Shown one piece after another: positions 11,256 to 24,059 of a DNA stretch of 31,170 nt; the first letter of the stretch is position 1, and the number at the start of each line of letters is the position of its first letter. The position numbers and the translations under genes were made by a program. Below the pieces are notes generated by a model. It saw nothing but the letters and a program-made list of their open reading frames with translations. It did no database searches and had not been told where the DNA came from. The DNA comes from Saccoglossus kowalevskii (taxonomy: Eukaryota > Hemichordata > Enteropneusta > Harrimaniidae): assembly GCF_000003605.2 (NCBI RefSeq), contig NW_003157882.1, positions 1-31,170 of the forward strand, written 5' to 3'.

Positions 11256-12635
11256 GTATGTACCTTGGGGCGAATATATTTGAAGTCCTTTTGAACACTC
11301 CCTTCCCAATTGATTTGATATTTGGTATGTATGTACCTTGGGTGGATATTTGAAGTCCTCTTGAACACTACCTTCCCAATTGATTTGATACTTGGTATGT
11401 ATGTACCTTGGGGTGGATATTTGAAGTCCTCTTGAACACTACCTTCCCAATTGATTTGGTATCTATGTACCTTAGGGTGGATATTTGAAGTCCTCTTGAA
11501 CACTACCTTCCTAATTGCTTTGATACTTGGTATGTATGTACCTTGGGGTGGATTTTTGAAGTCCTCTTGAACACTGCCTTCCCAATTGATTTGATATTTG
11601 GTATGTATGTACCTTGGGGTGATATTTGAAATCCTCTTCAACACTACCTTCCTAATTGATTTGATATTTGTTATGTATGTACCTTGGGGTGGATATTAGA
11701 AGTCCTATTGAACACCACCTTCCCAATTGCTTTGATATTTGGTATGTATGTACTTTGGGGTGGATATTTGAAGTCCTCTTGAACACCACCTTCCCAATTG
11801 CTTTGATACTTGGTAAGTATGTACCTTGGGGTGGATATTTGAAGTCCTCTTGAACACTGCCTTCCCAATTGATTTGATATTTGGTATGTATGTACTTGGG
11901 GTGGATATTTGAAGTCCTCTTGAACACTACTTTCCCAATTGATTTGATATTTGTTATGTATGTACCTTGGGGTGGATATTAGAAGTCCTATTGAACACCA
12001 CCTTCCCAATTGATTTGATATTTGGTATGTATGTACTTTGGGGTGGATATTTGAAGTCCTCTTGAACACCACCTTCCCAATTGCTTTGATACTTGGTATG
12101 TATGTACCTTGGGGTGGATATTTGAAGTCCTCTTGAACACTACCTTCCCAATTGATTTGATATTTGTTATGTATGTACCTTGGGGTGGATATTTGAAGTC
12201 CACTTAAACACCACCTTCCCAATTGCTTTGATATTTGGTATGTATGTACCTTGGGGTGGATATTTGAAGTCCTCTTGAACACTGCCTTCCCAATTGATTT
12301 GATATTTGGTATGTATGTACCTTGGGGTGATATTTGAAATCCTCTTCAACACTACCTTCCTAATTGATTTGATATTTGTTATGTATGTACCTTGGGGTGG
12401 ATATTAGAAGTCCTATTGAACACCACTTTCCCAATTGCTTTGATATTTGGTATGTATGTACTTTGGGGTGGATATTTGAAGTCCTCTTGAACACCACCTT
12501 CCCAATTGCTTTGATACTTGGTATGTATGTACCTTGGGGTGGATATTTGAAGTCCTCTTGAACACTGCCTTCCCAATTGATTTGATATTTGTTATGTATG
12601 TACCTTGGGGTCGATATTTCAAGTCCTCTTAAACA
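11256..12635 (+). repeat. A-domain block: 73-bp, 64-bp and GATATTAGAAG monomers in repeated order
   Basis: After the switch, the order 73-bp, 70-bp, 64-bp, GGATTTTTG, GGTGATATTTGAAATCC, GATATTAGAAG runs to about 11,710. The stretch from GGTGATATTTGAAATCC through GATATTAGAAG to GTACTTTGGGG comes again about 708 bp later (11,625 and 12,333). Between them lie the GTACTTGGGG and GTCCACTTAAAC monomers. The block closes with a GGTCGATATTTCAAG monomer. Confidence 0.8.
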
Positions 12636-14190
12636 CTACCTTCCCAATTGATTTGATACTTGGTATGTATGTACCTTGGGGTGGATATTTGAAGTCCTCT
12701 TAAACACTACCTTCCCAATTGATTTGATATTTGGTATGTATGTACCTTGGGGTGGATATTTGAAGTCCTCTTGAACACCACCTTCCCAATTGATTTGATA
12801 TTTGGTATGTATGTACATTGGGGTGGATATTTGAAGTCCTCTTAAACACTACCTTCCCAATTGAATTGATATTTGGTATGCATGTACCTTGGGATGGATA
12901 TTTGAAGTCCTCTTAAACACCACCTTCCCAATTGATTTGATATTTGGTATGTATGTACCTTGGGGTGTATATTTGAAGTCCTCTTGAACACCACCTTCCC
13001 AATTGATTTGATATTTGGTATGTATGTACATTGGGGTGGATATTTGAAGTCCTCTTAAACACTACCTTCCCAATTGAATTGATATTTGGTATGCATGTAC
13101 CTTGGGATGGATATTTGAAGTCCTCTTAAACACCACCTTCCCAATTGATTTGATACTTGGTATGTATATACCTTGGGGTGGATATTTGAAGTCCTCTTGA
13201 ACACTACCTTCCCAATTGATTTGATATTTGGTATGTATGTACCTTGGGGTGGATATTTGAAGTCCTCTTAAACACTACCTTCCCAATTGATTTGATATTT
13301 GGTATGTATGTACCTTGCGGTGGATATTTGAAGTCCTCTTAAACACTACCTTCCCAATTGCTTTGATACTTGGTATGTATGTACCTTGGGGTGGATATTT
13401 GAAGTCCTCTTGAACACTACCTTCCCAATTGCTTTGATATTGGGTATGTATGTACCTTGGGGTGGATATTTGAAGTCCTCTTAAACACCACCTTCCCAAT
13501 TGCTTTGATATTTTGTATGTATGTACCTTGGGGTGGATATTTGAAGTCCTATTGAACACCACCTTCCCAATTGATTTGATATTTGGTATGTATGTACTTT
13601 GGGGTGGATATTTGAAGTCCTCTTGAACACCACCTTCCCAATTGCTTTGATACTTGGTATGTATGTACCTTGGGGTGGATATTTGAAGTCCTCTTGAACA
13701 CTACCTTCCCAATTGATTTGATATTTGTTATGTATGTACCTTGGGGTGGATATTTGAAGTCCACTTAAACACCACCTTCCCAATTGCTTTGATATTTGGT
13801 ATGTATGTACCTTGGGGTGGATATTTGAAGTCCTCTTAAACACTACCTTCCCAATTGATTTGATATTTGGTATGTATGTACCTTGGGGTGGATATTTCAA
13901 GTCCTCTTGAACACCACCTTCCCAATTGATTTGATATTTGGTATGTATGTACATTGGGGTGGATATTTGACGTCCTCTTAAACACTACCTTCCCAATTGA
14001 TTTGATATTTGGTATGCATGTTCCTTGGGGTGGATATTTGAAGTCCTCTTTAACACCACCTTCCCAATTGATTTGATATTTGGTATGTATGTACCTTGGG
14101 GTGGATATTTGAAGTCCTCTTGAACACCTACCTTCCCAATTGATTTGATATTTGGTATGTATGTACATTGGGGTGGATATTTGAAGTCCT
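12636..14190 (+). repeat. Trimer block plus GATATTTTG/GTCCACTT block, re-used near the 3' end
   Basis: ATGCAT trimers (sites at 12,878 and 13,091) lead into GCGGTGG (CpG at 13,318), GATATTGGG, GATATTTTGTATG, GTACTTTGGGG, GTCCACTTAAAC, GATATTTCAAG and GACGTCC monomers. About 13,034-13,445 recurs at offset 15,656. About 13,481-14,040 recurs both at offset 15,655 and at offset 17,004, the latter including the private GACGTCC and GCATGTTCC changes. Confidence 0.86.
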
Positions 14191-14945
14191 CTTGAACACT
14201 ACCTTCCCAATTGAATTGATACTTGGTATGTATGTACCTTGGGGTGGATATTTGAAGTCCTCTTAAACACTACCTTCCCAATTGATTTGATATTTGGTAT
14301 GTATGTACCTTGGGGTGGATATTTGAAGTCCTCTTGAACACCACCTTCCCAATTGATTTGATATTTGGTATGTATGTACATTGGGGTGGATATTTGAAGT
14401 CCTCTTAAACACTACCTTCCCAATTGAATTGATATTTGGTATGCATGTACCTTGGGATGGATATTTGAAGTCCTCTTAAACACCACCTTCCCAATTGATT
14501 TGATATTTGGTATGTATGTACCTTGGGGTGGATATTTGAAGTCCTCTTGAACACCACCTTCCCAATTGATTTGATATTTGGTATGTATGTACATTGGGGT
14601 GGATATTTGAAGTCCTCTTAAACACTACCTTCCCAATTGAATTGATATTTGGTATGCATGTACCTTGGGATGGATATTTGAAGTCCTCTTAAACACCACC
14701 TTCCCAATTGATTTGATACTTGGTATGTATATACCTTGGGGTGGATATTTGAAGTCCTCTTGAACACCACCTTCTCAATTGATTTGATATTTGGTATGTA
14801 TGTACATTGGGGTGGATATTTGAAGTCCTCTTAAACACTACCTTCCCAATTGAATTGATATTTGGTATGCATGTACCTTGGGATGGATATTTGAAGTCCT
14901 CTTAAACACCACCTTCCCAATTGATTTGATATTTGGTATGTATGT
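14191..14945 (+). repeat. 213-bp trimer HOR, three consecutive ATGCAT units
   Basis: ATGCAT sites at 14,441, 14,654 and 14,867 are exactly 213 bp apart. It is the longest regular trimer run in the window. The third unit carries GTATATACC and CTTCTCAATTG changes that also occur together near 2,570 and 14,770, linking it to the 2.3-kb block. Confidence 0.87.
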
Positions 14946-15600
14946 ACCTTGCGGTGGATATTTGAAGTCCTCTTAAACACTACCTTCCCAATTGCTTTGA
15001 TATTTGGTATGTATGTACCTTGGGGTGAATATTTGAAGTCCTCTTCAACACTACCTTCCCAATTGATTTGGTATGTATGTACCTTGGGGTGGATATTTGA
15101 AGTGCTCTTGAACACTACCTTCCCAATTGATTTGATATTTGGTATGTATGTACCTTAGGGTGGATATTTGAAGTCCTCTTGAACACTACCTTCCCAATTG
15201 ATTTGATATTTGGTATGTATGTACCTTAGGGTGGATATTAGAAGTCCTCTTGAACACCACCTTTCCCAATTGCTTTGATATTTGGTATGTATGTACCTTG
15301 GGGTGGATATTTGAAGTCCTTTTGAACACTGCCTTCCCAATTGATTTGATATTTGTTATGTATGTACCTTGGGGTCGATATTTCAAGTCCTCTTAAACAC
15401 TACCTTCCCAATTGATTTGATATTTGGTATGTATGTACCTTGGGGTGGATATTTGAAGTCCACTTAAACACCACCTTCCCAATTGCTTTGATATTTGGTG
15501 TGTATGTACCTTGGGGTGGATATTTGAAGTCCTCTTAAACACTACCTTCCCAATTGATTTGATATTTGGTATGTATGTACCTTGGGGTGGATATTTGAAG
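14946..15600 (+). repeat. Transition from A to B subfamily
   Basis: It begins as a copy of about 7,175-7,400 (GCGGTGG, GGTGAATATTTG, 64-bp monomer, GAAGTGCTC), then has GATATTAGAAG, GTCCTTTTGAAC, GGTCGATATTTCAAG and GTCCACTTAAAC monomers and the rare GGTGTGTATG at 15,498. That rare change recurs at 30,378, offset 14,880, which shows a second copy of this stretch at about 30,130-30,440. Confidence 0.78.
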
Positions 15601-17746
15601 TCCTCTTAAACACTACCTTCCTAATTGATTTGATATCTGGTATGCATGTACCTTGGGGTGGATATTTGAAGTCCTCTTAAAAACCACCTTCCCAATTGAT
15701 TTGATACTTGGTATGTATGTACCTTGGGGTGGATATCTGAAGTCCTCTTCAACACTACCTTCAAAATTGCTTTGATATTTGGTATGTATGTACCTTGGGG
15801 TGGATATTTGAAGTCCTCTTAAAAACTACCTTCCCAATTGATTTGATATTTGGTATGTATATACCTTGCGGTGGATATTTGAAGTCCTCTTGAACACAAA
15901 CTTCCCAATTGGTCTGATATTTGGTATGTATGTACCTTGGGGTGGATATTTGAAGTCCTCTTCAAGACTACCTTCCCATATGATTTGATATTTGGTATGT
16001 ATGTATCTTGGGGTGGATATTTGAAGTCCTCTTGAACACCACCTTCCCAATTGCTCTGATACTTGGTATTATGTACCTTAGGGTGGATATTTGAAGTCCT
16101 CTTTAACACTACCTTCCCAATTGATTTGATATTTGGTATTTATGTACCTTGGGGTGGATATTTGAAGTCCTCTTGAACACTACCTTTCCAATTGCTTTGA
16201 TATTTGGGATATTTGAAGTTCTCTTAAACACTACCTTCCCAATTGATTTGATATTTGGTATGCATGTACATTGGAATGGATATTTGAAGTCCTCTTAAAC
16301 ACTACCTTCCCAATTGATTTGATACTTGGTATGTATGTAGCTTGGGGTGGATATTTGAAGTCCTCTTCAAGACTACCTTCCCAAATGATTTGATATTTGG
16401 TATGTATGTACCTTGGGGTGGATATTTGAAATCCTCTTAAACACCACCTTCCCAATTGCTTTGATATTTGGTATGTATGTACCCTGGGATGGATATTTGA
16501 AGTCCTCTTAAACACCATTTCCCAATTGATTTGATATTTGGTATGTATGTACCTTGGGGTGGATATTTGAAATCCTCTTGAACACCACCTTCCCAATTGA
16601 TTTGATATTTGGTATGTATGTACCTTGGGGTGGATATTTGAAGTCCTCTTAAACACTACCTTTCCAATTGCTTTGATATTTGGTATGTATGTATCTTGGG
16701 GTGGATATTTGAAGTCCTCTTAAACACTACCTTCCCAATTGCTTTGATATTTGGTATGTATGTACCTTGGGGTGGATATTTGAAGTCCTCTTAAACACCA
16801 CCTTCCCAATTGCTTTGATATTTTGTATGTATGTACCTTGGGGTGGATATTTGAAGTCCTCTTGAACACTACCTTCCCAATTACTTTGATATTTGGTATG
16901 TATGTACCTTGGGGTGGATATTTGAAGTCCTCTTAAAAACTACCTTCCCAATTGATTTGATATTTGGTATGTATGTACCTTGCGGTTATTATTTGAAGTC
17001 CTCTTGAACACTAACTTCCCAATTGGTTTGATATTTAGTATGTATGTACCTTGGGGTGGATATTTGAAGTCCTCTTAAACACTACCTTCCCAATTGATTT
17101 GATATTTGGTATTTATGTACCTTGGGGTGGATATTTGAAGTCCTACCTTTCCAATTGCTTTGATATTTGGTATGCATGTATCTTGGGGTGGATATTTGAA
17201 GTCCTCTTAAACACTACCTTCCCAATTGCTTTGATATTTGGTATGTATGTACCTTGGGGTGGATATTTGAAGTCCTCTTGAACACTACCTTTCCAATTGC
17301 TTTGATATTTGGTATGTATGTATCTTGGGGTAGATATTTGAAGTCCTCTTAAACACTACCTTTCCAATTGCTTTGATATTTGGTATGTATGTACCTTGGG
17401 GTGGATATTTGAAGTCCTCTTGAACACTACCTTCCCAATTGCTTTGATATTTGGTATGTATGTACCTTGGGGTGGATATTTGAAGTCCTCTTAAACACTA
17501 CCTTCCCAATTGCTTTGATACTTGGTATGTATGTACCTTGGGATGGATATTAGAAGTCCTCTTGAACACTACCTTCCCAATTGATTTGATGTTTGGTATG
17601 TATGAACTTAGGGTGGATATTTGAAGTCCTCTTGAACACAACCTTCCCAATTGATTTGATGTTTGGTATGTATGTACTTAGGGTGGACATTTGAAGTCCT
17701 CTTGAACACTACCTTCCCAATTGATTTGATATTTGGTATGTATGTA
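15601..17746 (+). repeat. B-domain, first (divergent) HOR copy
   Basis: B-type markers appear: CTTAAAAACTACC, TTCAAAATTGC, CACAAACTTCCC with AATTGGT, CTTCAAGACTACC, CTCTGATACTTGG with GGTATTATG (1 bp short), CTTTCCAATTGC and GTATCTTGGGG. A 51-bp monomer lies at 16,206. Private changes include GCGGTTATT at about 16,983 and a 10-bp deletion at about 17,143 (GTCCTACC) that gives a 61-bp monomer. Confidence 0.85.
16203..16212 (+). repeat. 51-bp monomer deletion scar (first of six)
   Basis: TTTGGGATAT replaces the 20-bp longer normal sequence: monomer positions 25-44 are gone, with a shared TGG at both ends of the deletion (positions 22-24 and 43-45). Equivalent scars lie at 18,870, 19,416 (one T more), 22,937, 25,183 and 27,216. 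All are followed by GAAGTTCTC instead of GAAGTCCTC, so they descend from one event. Confidence 0.9.
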
Positions 17747-20539
17747 CCTTGGGGTGATATTTGAAGTCCTCTTCAACACTACCTTCCTAATTGATTTGAT
17801 ATTTGTTATGTATGTACCTTGGGGTGGATATTAGAAGTCCTATTAAACACCACCTTCCCAATTGCTTTGATATTTGGTATGTATGTACCTTGGGGTGGAT
17901 ATTTGAAGTCCTCTTGAACACCACCTTCCCAATTGCTTTGATACTTGGTATGTATGTACCTTGGGGTGGATATTTGAAGTCCTCTTGAACACTACCTTCC
18001 CAATTGATTTGATATTTGTTATCTATGTACCTTGGGGTCGATATTTCAAGTCCTCTTAAACACTACCTTCCCAATTGATTTGATACATGGTATGTATGTT
18101 CCTTGGGGTGGATATTTGAAGTCCTCTTAAACACTACCTTCCCAATTTATTTGATATTTGGTATGTATGTACCATGGGGTGAATATTTGAAGTCCTCTTC
18201 AACACTACCTTCCCAATTGCTTTGATATTTGGTATGTATGTACCTTGGGGTGAATATTTGAAGTCCTCTTCAACACTACCTTCCCAATTGATTTGATATT
18301 TGGTATGTATGTACCTTGGGGTGGATATTTTAAGTCCTCTTGAACACTACCTTCCCAATTGCTTTGATATTTGGTATGTATGTACCTTGGGGTGGATATT
18401 TGAAATCCTCTTAAAAACTACCTTCCCAATTGATTTGATATTTGGTATGTATGTACCTTGCGGTGGATATTTGAAGTCCTCTTGAACACTAACTTCCCAA
18501 TTGGTTTGATATTTGGTATGTATGTACCTTGGGGTGGATATTTGAAGTCCTCTTGAACACTAACTTCCCAATTGGTTTGATATTTGGTATGTATGTACCT
18601 TGGGGTGGATATTTGAAGTCCTCTTAAACACTACCTTCCCAATTGATTTTGAAATTTGGTATGTATGTATCTTGGGGTGGATATTTGAAGTCCTCTTGAA
18701 CACCACCTTCCCAATTGCTCTGATACTTGGTATTATGTACCTTAGGGTGGATATTTGAAGTCCTCTTTAACACTACCTTCCCAATTGATTTGATATTTGG
18801 TATTTATTTACCTTGGGGTGGATATTTGAAGTCCTCTTGAACACTACCTTTCCAATTGTTTTGATATTTGGGATATTTGAAGTTCTCTTAAACACTACCT
18901 TCCCAATTGATTTGATATTTGGTATGCATGTACATTGGGGTGGATATTTGAAGTCCTCTTAAACACTACCTTCCCAATTGATTTGATACTTGGTATGTAT
19001 GTAGCTTGGGGTGGATATTTGAAGTCCTCTTCAAGACTACCTTCCCAAATGATTTGATATTTGTTATGTATGTACCTTGGGGTGGATATTTGAAATCCTC
19101 TTAAACACCACCTTCCCAATTGCTTTGATATTTGGTATGTATGTACCTTGGGATGGATATTTGAAGTCCTCTTAAACACCATTTCCCAATTGATTTGATA
19201 TTTGGTATGTATGTACCTTGGGGTGGATATTTGAAATCCTCTTGAACACCACCTTCCCAATTGATTTGATATTTGGTATGTATGTACCTTGGGGTGGATA
19301 TTTGAAGTCCTCTTTAACACTACCTTCCCAATTGATTTGATATTTGGTATTTATGTACCTTGGGTGGATATTTGAAGTCCTCTTGAACACTACCTTTCCA
19401 ATTGCTTTGATATTTTGGATATTTGAAGTTCTCTTAAACACTACCTTCCCAATTGATTTGATATTTGGTATGCATGTACATTGGGGTGGATATTTGAAGT
19501 CCTCTTAAACACTACCTTCCCAATTGATTTGATACTTGGTATGTATGTAGCTTGGGGTGGATATTTGAAGTCCTCTTCAAGACTACCTTCCCAAATGATT
19601 TGATATTTGGTATGTATGTACCTTGGGGTGGATATTTGAAATCCTCTTAAACACCACCTTCCCAATTGCTTTGATATTTGGTATGTATGTACCTTGGGAT
19701 GGATATTTGAAGTCCTCTTAAACACCATTTCCCAATTGATTTGATATTTGGTATGTATGTACCTTGGGGTGGATATTTGAAATCCTCTTGAACACCACCT
19801 TCCCAATTGATTTGATATTTGGTATGTATGTACCTTGGGGTGGATATTTGAAGTCCTCTTAAACACTACCTTTCCAATTGCTTTGATATTTGGTATGTAT
19901 GTGTCTTGGGGTGGATATTTAAAGTCCTCTTAAACACTACCTTCCCAATTGCTTTGATATTTGGTATGTATGAACCTTGGGGTGAATATTTGAAGTCCTC
20001 TTAAACACTACCTTCCCAATTGCTTTGATATTTGGTATGTATGTACCTTGGGGTAGATATTTGAAGTCCTCTTAAACACTACCTTTCCAATTGCTTTGAT
20101 ATTTGGTATGTATGTACCTTGGGGTGGATATTTGAAGTCCTCTTGAACACTACCTTCCCAATTGCTTTGATATTTGGTATGTATGTACCTTGGGGTGGAT
20201 ATTTGAAGTCCTCTTAAACACTACCTTCCCAATTGCTTTGATACTTGGTATGTATGTACCTTGGGATGGATATTAGAAGTCCTCTTGAACACTACCTTCC
20301 CAATTGATTTGATGTTTGGTATGTATGAACTTAGGGTGGATATTTGAAGTCCTCTTGAACACTACCTTCCCAATTGATTTGATGTTTGGTATGTATGTAC
20401 TTAGGGTCGATATTTCAAGTCCTCTTGAACACAACCTTCCCAATTGATTTGATGTTTGGTATGTATGTACTTAGGGTGGACATTTGAAGTCCTCTTGAAC
20501 ACTACCTTCCCAATTGATTTGATATTTGGTATGTATGTA
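17747..20539 (+). repeat. B-domain HOR copy 1 (2793 bp, with internal octamer duplication)
   Basis: Measured between GGGGTGATATTTGAAGTCC monomers, this copy is 2793 bp, about 546 bp longer than the ~2246-bp unit seen downstream. The excess is the octamer duplication at about 18,768-19,859. The order is GATATTAGAAG/CTATTAAAC, GATACATGG, AATTTATTTG, CCATGGGGTG, CTTCAAC, CTTAAAAACTACC, GCGGTGG, two AATTGGTTTG monomers, GATTTTGAAATTTGG, GGTATTATG, the 51-bp monomer, GTAGCTTGG, CTTCAAGAC, CACCATTTCCC, CTTTCCAATTGC and the GATGTTTGG series. Confidence 0.88.
18768..19859 (+). repeat. 546-bp octamer duplicated in tandem
   Basis: Units of about 18,768-19,313 and 19,314-19,859 follow each other. Each has eight monomers: one of 51 bp, one with CACCATTTCCC (1 bp short) and one GGTATTTAT monomer. 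Expected length 7 x 71 + 51 - 2 = 546 agrees with the offset. The units differ slightly: TTGTTATG only in the first, TATTTTGGATATTTG and CTTGGGTGG at the junction. So the exchange was recent but is not the latest event. Confidence 0.9.
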
Positions 20540-21884
20540 CCTTGGGGTGATATTTGAAGTCCTCTTCAACACTACCTTCCTAATTGATTTGATATTTGTT
20601 ATGTATGTACCTTGGGTGGATATTAGAAGTCCTATTAAACACCACCTTCCCAATTGCTTTGATATTTGGTATGTATGTACCTTGGGGTGGATATTTGAAG
20701 TCCTCTTGAACACCACCTTCCCAATTGCTTTGATACTTGGTATGTATGTACCTTGGGGTGGATATTTGAAGTCCTCTTGAACACTACCTTCCCAATTGAT
20801 TTGATATTTGTTATCTATGTACCTTGGGGTCGATATTTCAAGTCCTCTTAAACACTACCTTCCCAATTGATTTGATACATGGTATGTATGTTCCTTGGGG
20901 TGGATATTTGAAGTACTCTTAAACACTACCTTCCCAATTTATTTGATATTTGGTATGTATGTACCATGGGGTGAATATTTGAAGTCCTCTTCAACACTAC
21001 CTTCCCAATTGCTTTGATATTTGGTATGTATGTACCTTGGGGTGAATATTTGAAGTCCTCTTCAACACTACCTTCCCAATTGCTTTCATATTTGGTATGT
21101 ATGTACCTTGGGGTGGATATTTGAAGTCCTCTTAAACACCACCTTCCCAATTGCTTTGATATTTTGTATGTATGTACCTTAGGGTGGATATTTGAAGTCC
21201 TCTTGAACACTACCTTCCCAATTACTTTGATATTTGGTATGTATGTACCTTGGGGTGGATATTTGAAGCCCTCTTGAACACTACCTTCCCAATTGATTTG
21301 ATATTTGGTATGCATGTATCTTGGGGTGGATATTTGAAGTCCTCTTAAACACTACCTTCCCAATTGCTTTGATATTTGGTATGTATGTACCTTGGGGTGG
21401 ATATTTGAAGTCCTCTTGAACACTACCTTTCCAATTGCTTTGATATTTGGTATGTATGTATCTTGGGGTAGATATTTGAAGTCCTCTTAAACACTACCTT
21501 CCCAATTGCTTTGATATTTGGTATGTATGTACCTTGGGGTGGATATTTGAAGTCCTCTTGAACACTACCTTCCCAATTGCTTTGATATTTGGTATGTATG
21601 TACCTTGGGGTGGATATTTGAAGTCCTCTTAAACACTACCTTCCCAATTGCTTTGATACTTGGTATGTATGTACCTTGGGATGGATATTAGAAGTCCTCT
21701 TGAACACTACCTTCCCAATTGATTTGATGTTTGGTATGTATGTACTTAGGGTCGATATTTCAAGTCCTCTTGAACACAACCTTCCCAATTGATTTGATGT
21801 TTGGTATGTATGTACTTAGGGTGGACATTTGAAGTCCTCTTGAACACTACCTTCCCAATTGATTTGATATTTGGTATGTATGTA
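20540..21884 (+). repeat. B-domain HOR copy 2 (1345 bp, ~900 bp missing)
   Basis: It runs from one GGTGATATTTGAAG monomer to the next and keeps GATATTAGAAG, GATACATGG, AATTTATTTG and CCATGGGG, then goes to GATATTTTG and the GATGTTTGG series. It lacks the AATTGGTTTG, 51-bp, GTAGCTTGG and CACCATTTCCC monomers found in all other copies. The missing length is about 900 bp, just under 13 monomers, consistent with an unequal-exchange deletion. Confidence 0.86.
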
Positions 21885-24059
21885 CCTTGGGGTGATATTT
21901 GAAGTCCTCTTCAACACTACCTTCCTAATTGATTTGATATTTGTTATGTATGTAACTTGGGGTGGATATTAGAAGTCCTATTAAACACCACCTTCCCAAT
22001 TGCTTTGATATTTGGTATGTATGTACCTTGGGGTGGATATTTGAAGTCCTCTTGAACACCACCTTCCCAATTGCTTTGATACTTGGTATGTATGTACCTT
22101 GGGGTAGATATTTGAAGTCCTCTTGAACACTACCTTCCCAATTGATTTCATATTTGTTATCTATGTACCTTGGGGTGTATATTTGAAGTCCTCTTAAACA
22201 CTACCTTCCCAATTTATTTGATATTTGGTATGTATGTACCATGGGGTGAATATTTGAAGTCCTCTTCAACACTACCTTCCCAATTGCTTTGATATTTGGT
22301 ATGTATGTACCTTGGGGTGAATATTTGAAGTCCTCTTCAACACTACCTTCCCAATTGATTTGATATTTGGTATGTATGTACCTTGGGGTGGATATTTTAA
22401 ATCCTCTTGAACACTACCTTCCCAATTGCTTTGATATTTGGTATGTATGTACCTTGGGGTGGATATTTGAAGTCCTCTTAAAAACTACCTTCCCAATTGA
22501 TTTGATATTTGGTATGTATGTACATTGCGGTGGATATTTGAAGTCCTCTTGAACACTAACTTCCCAATTGGTTTGATATTTGGTATGTATGTACCTTGGG
22601 GTGGATATTTGAAGTCCTCTTGAACACTAACTTCCCAATTGGTTTGATATTTGGTATGTATGTACCTTGGGGTGGATATTTGAAGTCCTCTTAAACACTA
22701 CCTTCCCAATTGATTTTGATATTTGGTATGTATGTATCTTGGGGTGGATATTTGAAGTCCTCTTGAACACCACCTTCCCAATTGCTCTGATACTTGGTAT
22801 TATGTACCTTAGGGTGGATATTTGAAGTCCTCTTTAACACTACCTTCCCAATTGATTTGATATTTGGTATTTATGTACCTTGGGGTGGATATTTGAAGTC
22901 CTCTTGAACACTACCTTTCCAATTGTTTTGATATTTGGGATATTTGAAGTTCTCTTAAACACTACCTTCCCAATTGATTTGATATTTGGTATGCATGTAC
23001 ATTGGGGTGGATATTTGAAGTCCTCTTAAACACTACCTTCCCAATTGATTTGATACTTGGTATGTATGTAGCTTGGGGTGGATATTTGAAGTCCTCTTCA
23101 AGACTACCTTCCCAAATGATTTGATATTTGGTATGTATGTACCTTGGGGTGGATATTTGAAATCCTCTTAAACACCACCTTCCCAATTGCTTTGATATTT
23201 GGTATGTATGTACCTTGGGATGGATATTTGAAGTCCTCTTAAACACCATTTTCCAATTGATTTGATATTTGGTATGTATGTACATTGGGGTGGATATTTG
23301 AAATCCTCTTGAACACCACCTTCCCAATTGATTTGATATTTGGTATATATGTACCTTGGGGTGGATATTTGAAGTCCTCTTAAACACTACCTTTCCAATT
23401 GCTTTGATATTTGGTATGTATGTATCTTGGGGTGGATATTTGAAGTCCTCTTAAACACTACCTTCCCAATTGCTTTGATATTTGGTATATATGTACCTTG
23501 GGGTGGATATTTGAAGTCCTCTTAAACACAACCTTCCCAATTGCTTTGATATTTGGTATGTATGTACCTTGGGATGGATATTAGAAGTCCTCTTGAACAC
23601 TACCTTCCCAATTGATTTGATGTTTGGTATGTATGTACTTAGGGTGGATATTTGAAGTCCTCTTGAACACTACCTTCCCAATTGATTTGATGTTTGGTAT
23701 GTATGTACTTAGGGTCGATATTTCAAGTCCTCTTGAACACAACCTTCCCAATTGATTTGATGTTTGGTATGTATGTACTTAGGGTGGATATTTGAAGTCC
23801 TCTTGAACACTACCTTCCCAATTGATTTGATATTTGGTATGTATGTACCTTGGGGTGGATATTTGAAGTCCTCTTAAACACTACCTTCCCAATTGCTTTG
23901 ATACTTGGTATGTATGTACCTTGGGATGGATATTAGAAGTCCTCTTGAACACTACCTTCCCAATTGATTTGATGTTTGGTATGTATGTACTTAGGGTGGA
24001 TATTTGAAGTCCTCTTGAACACTACCTTCCCAATTGATTTGATATTTGGTATGTATGTA
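21885..24059 (+). repeat. B-domain HOR copy 3 (2175 bp, one monomer missing)
   Basis: This copy is 71 bp shorter than the unit. The GATACATGG monomer is absent: TTGTTATCTATG is joined through GGTGTATATTTG straight to the AATTTATTTG monomer near 22,200. The 51-bp monomer lies at 22,937. Other markers match copy 4 at an offset of 2246, for example 22,367 and 24,613. Confidence 0.87.
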
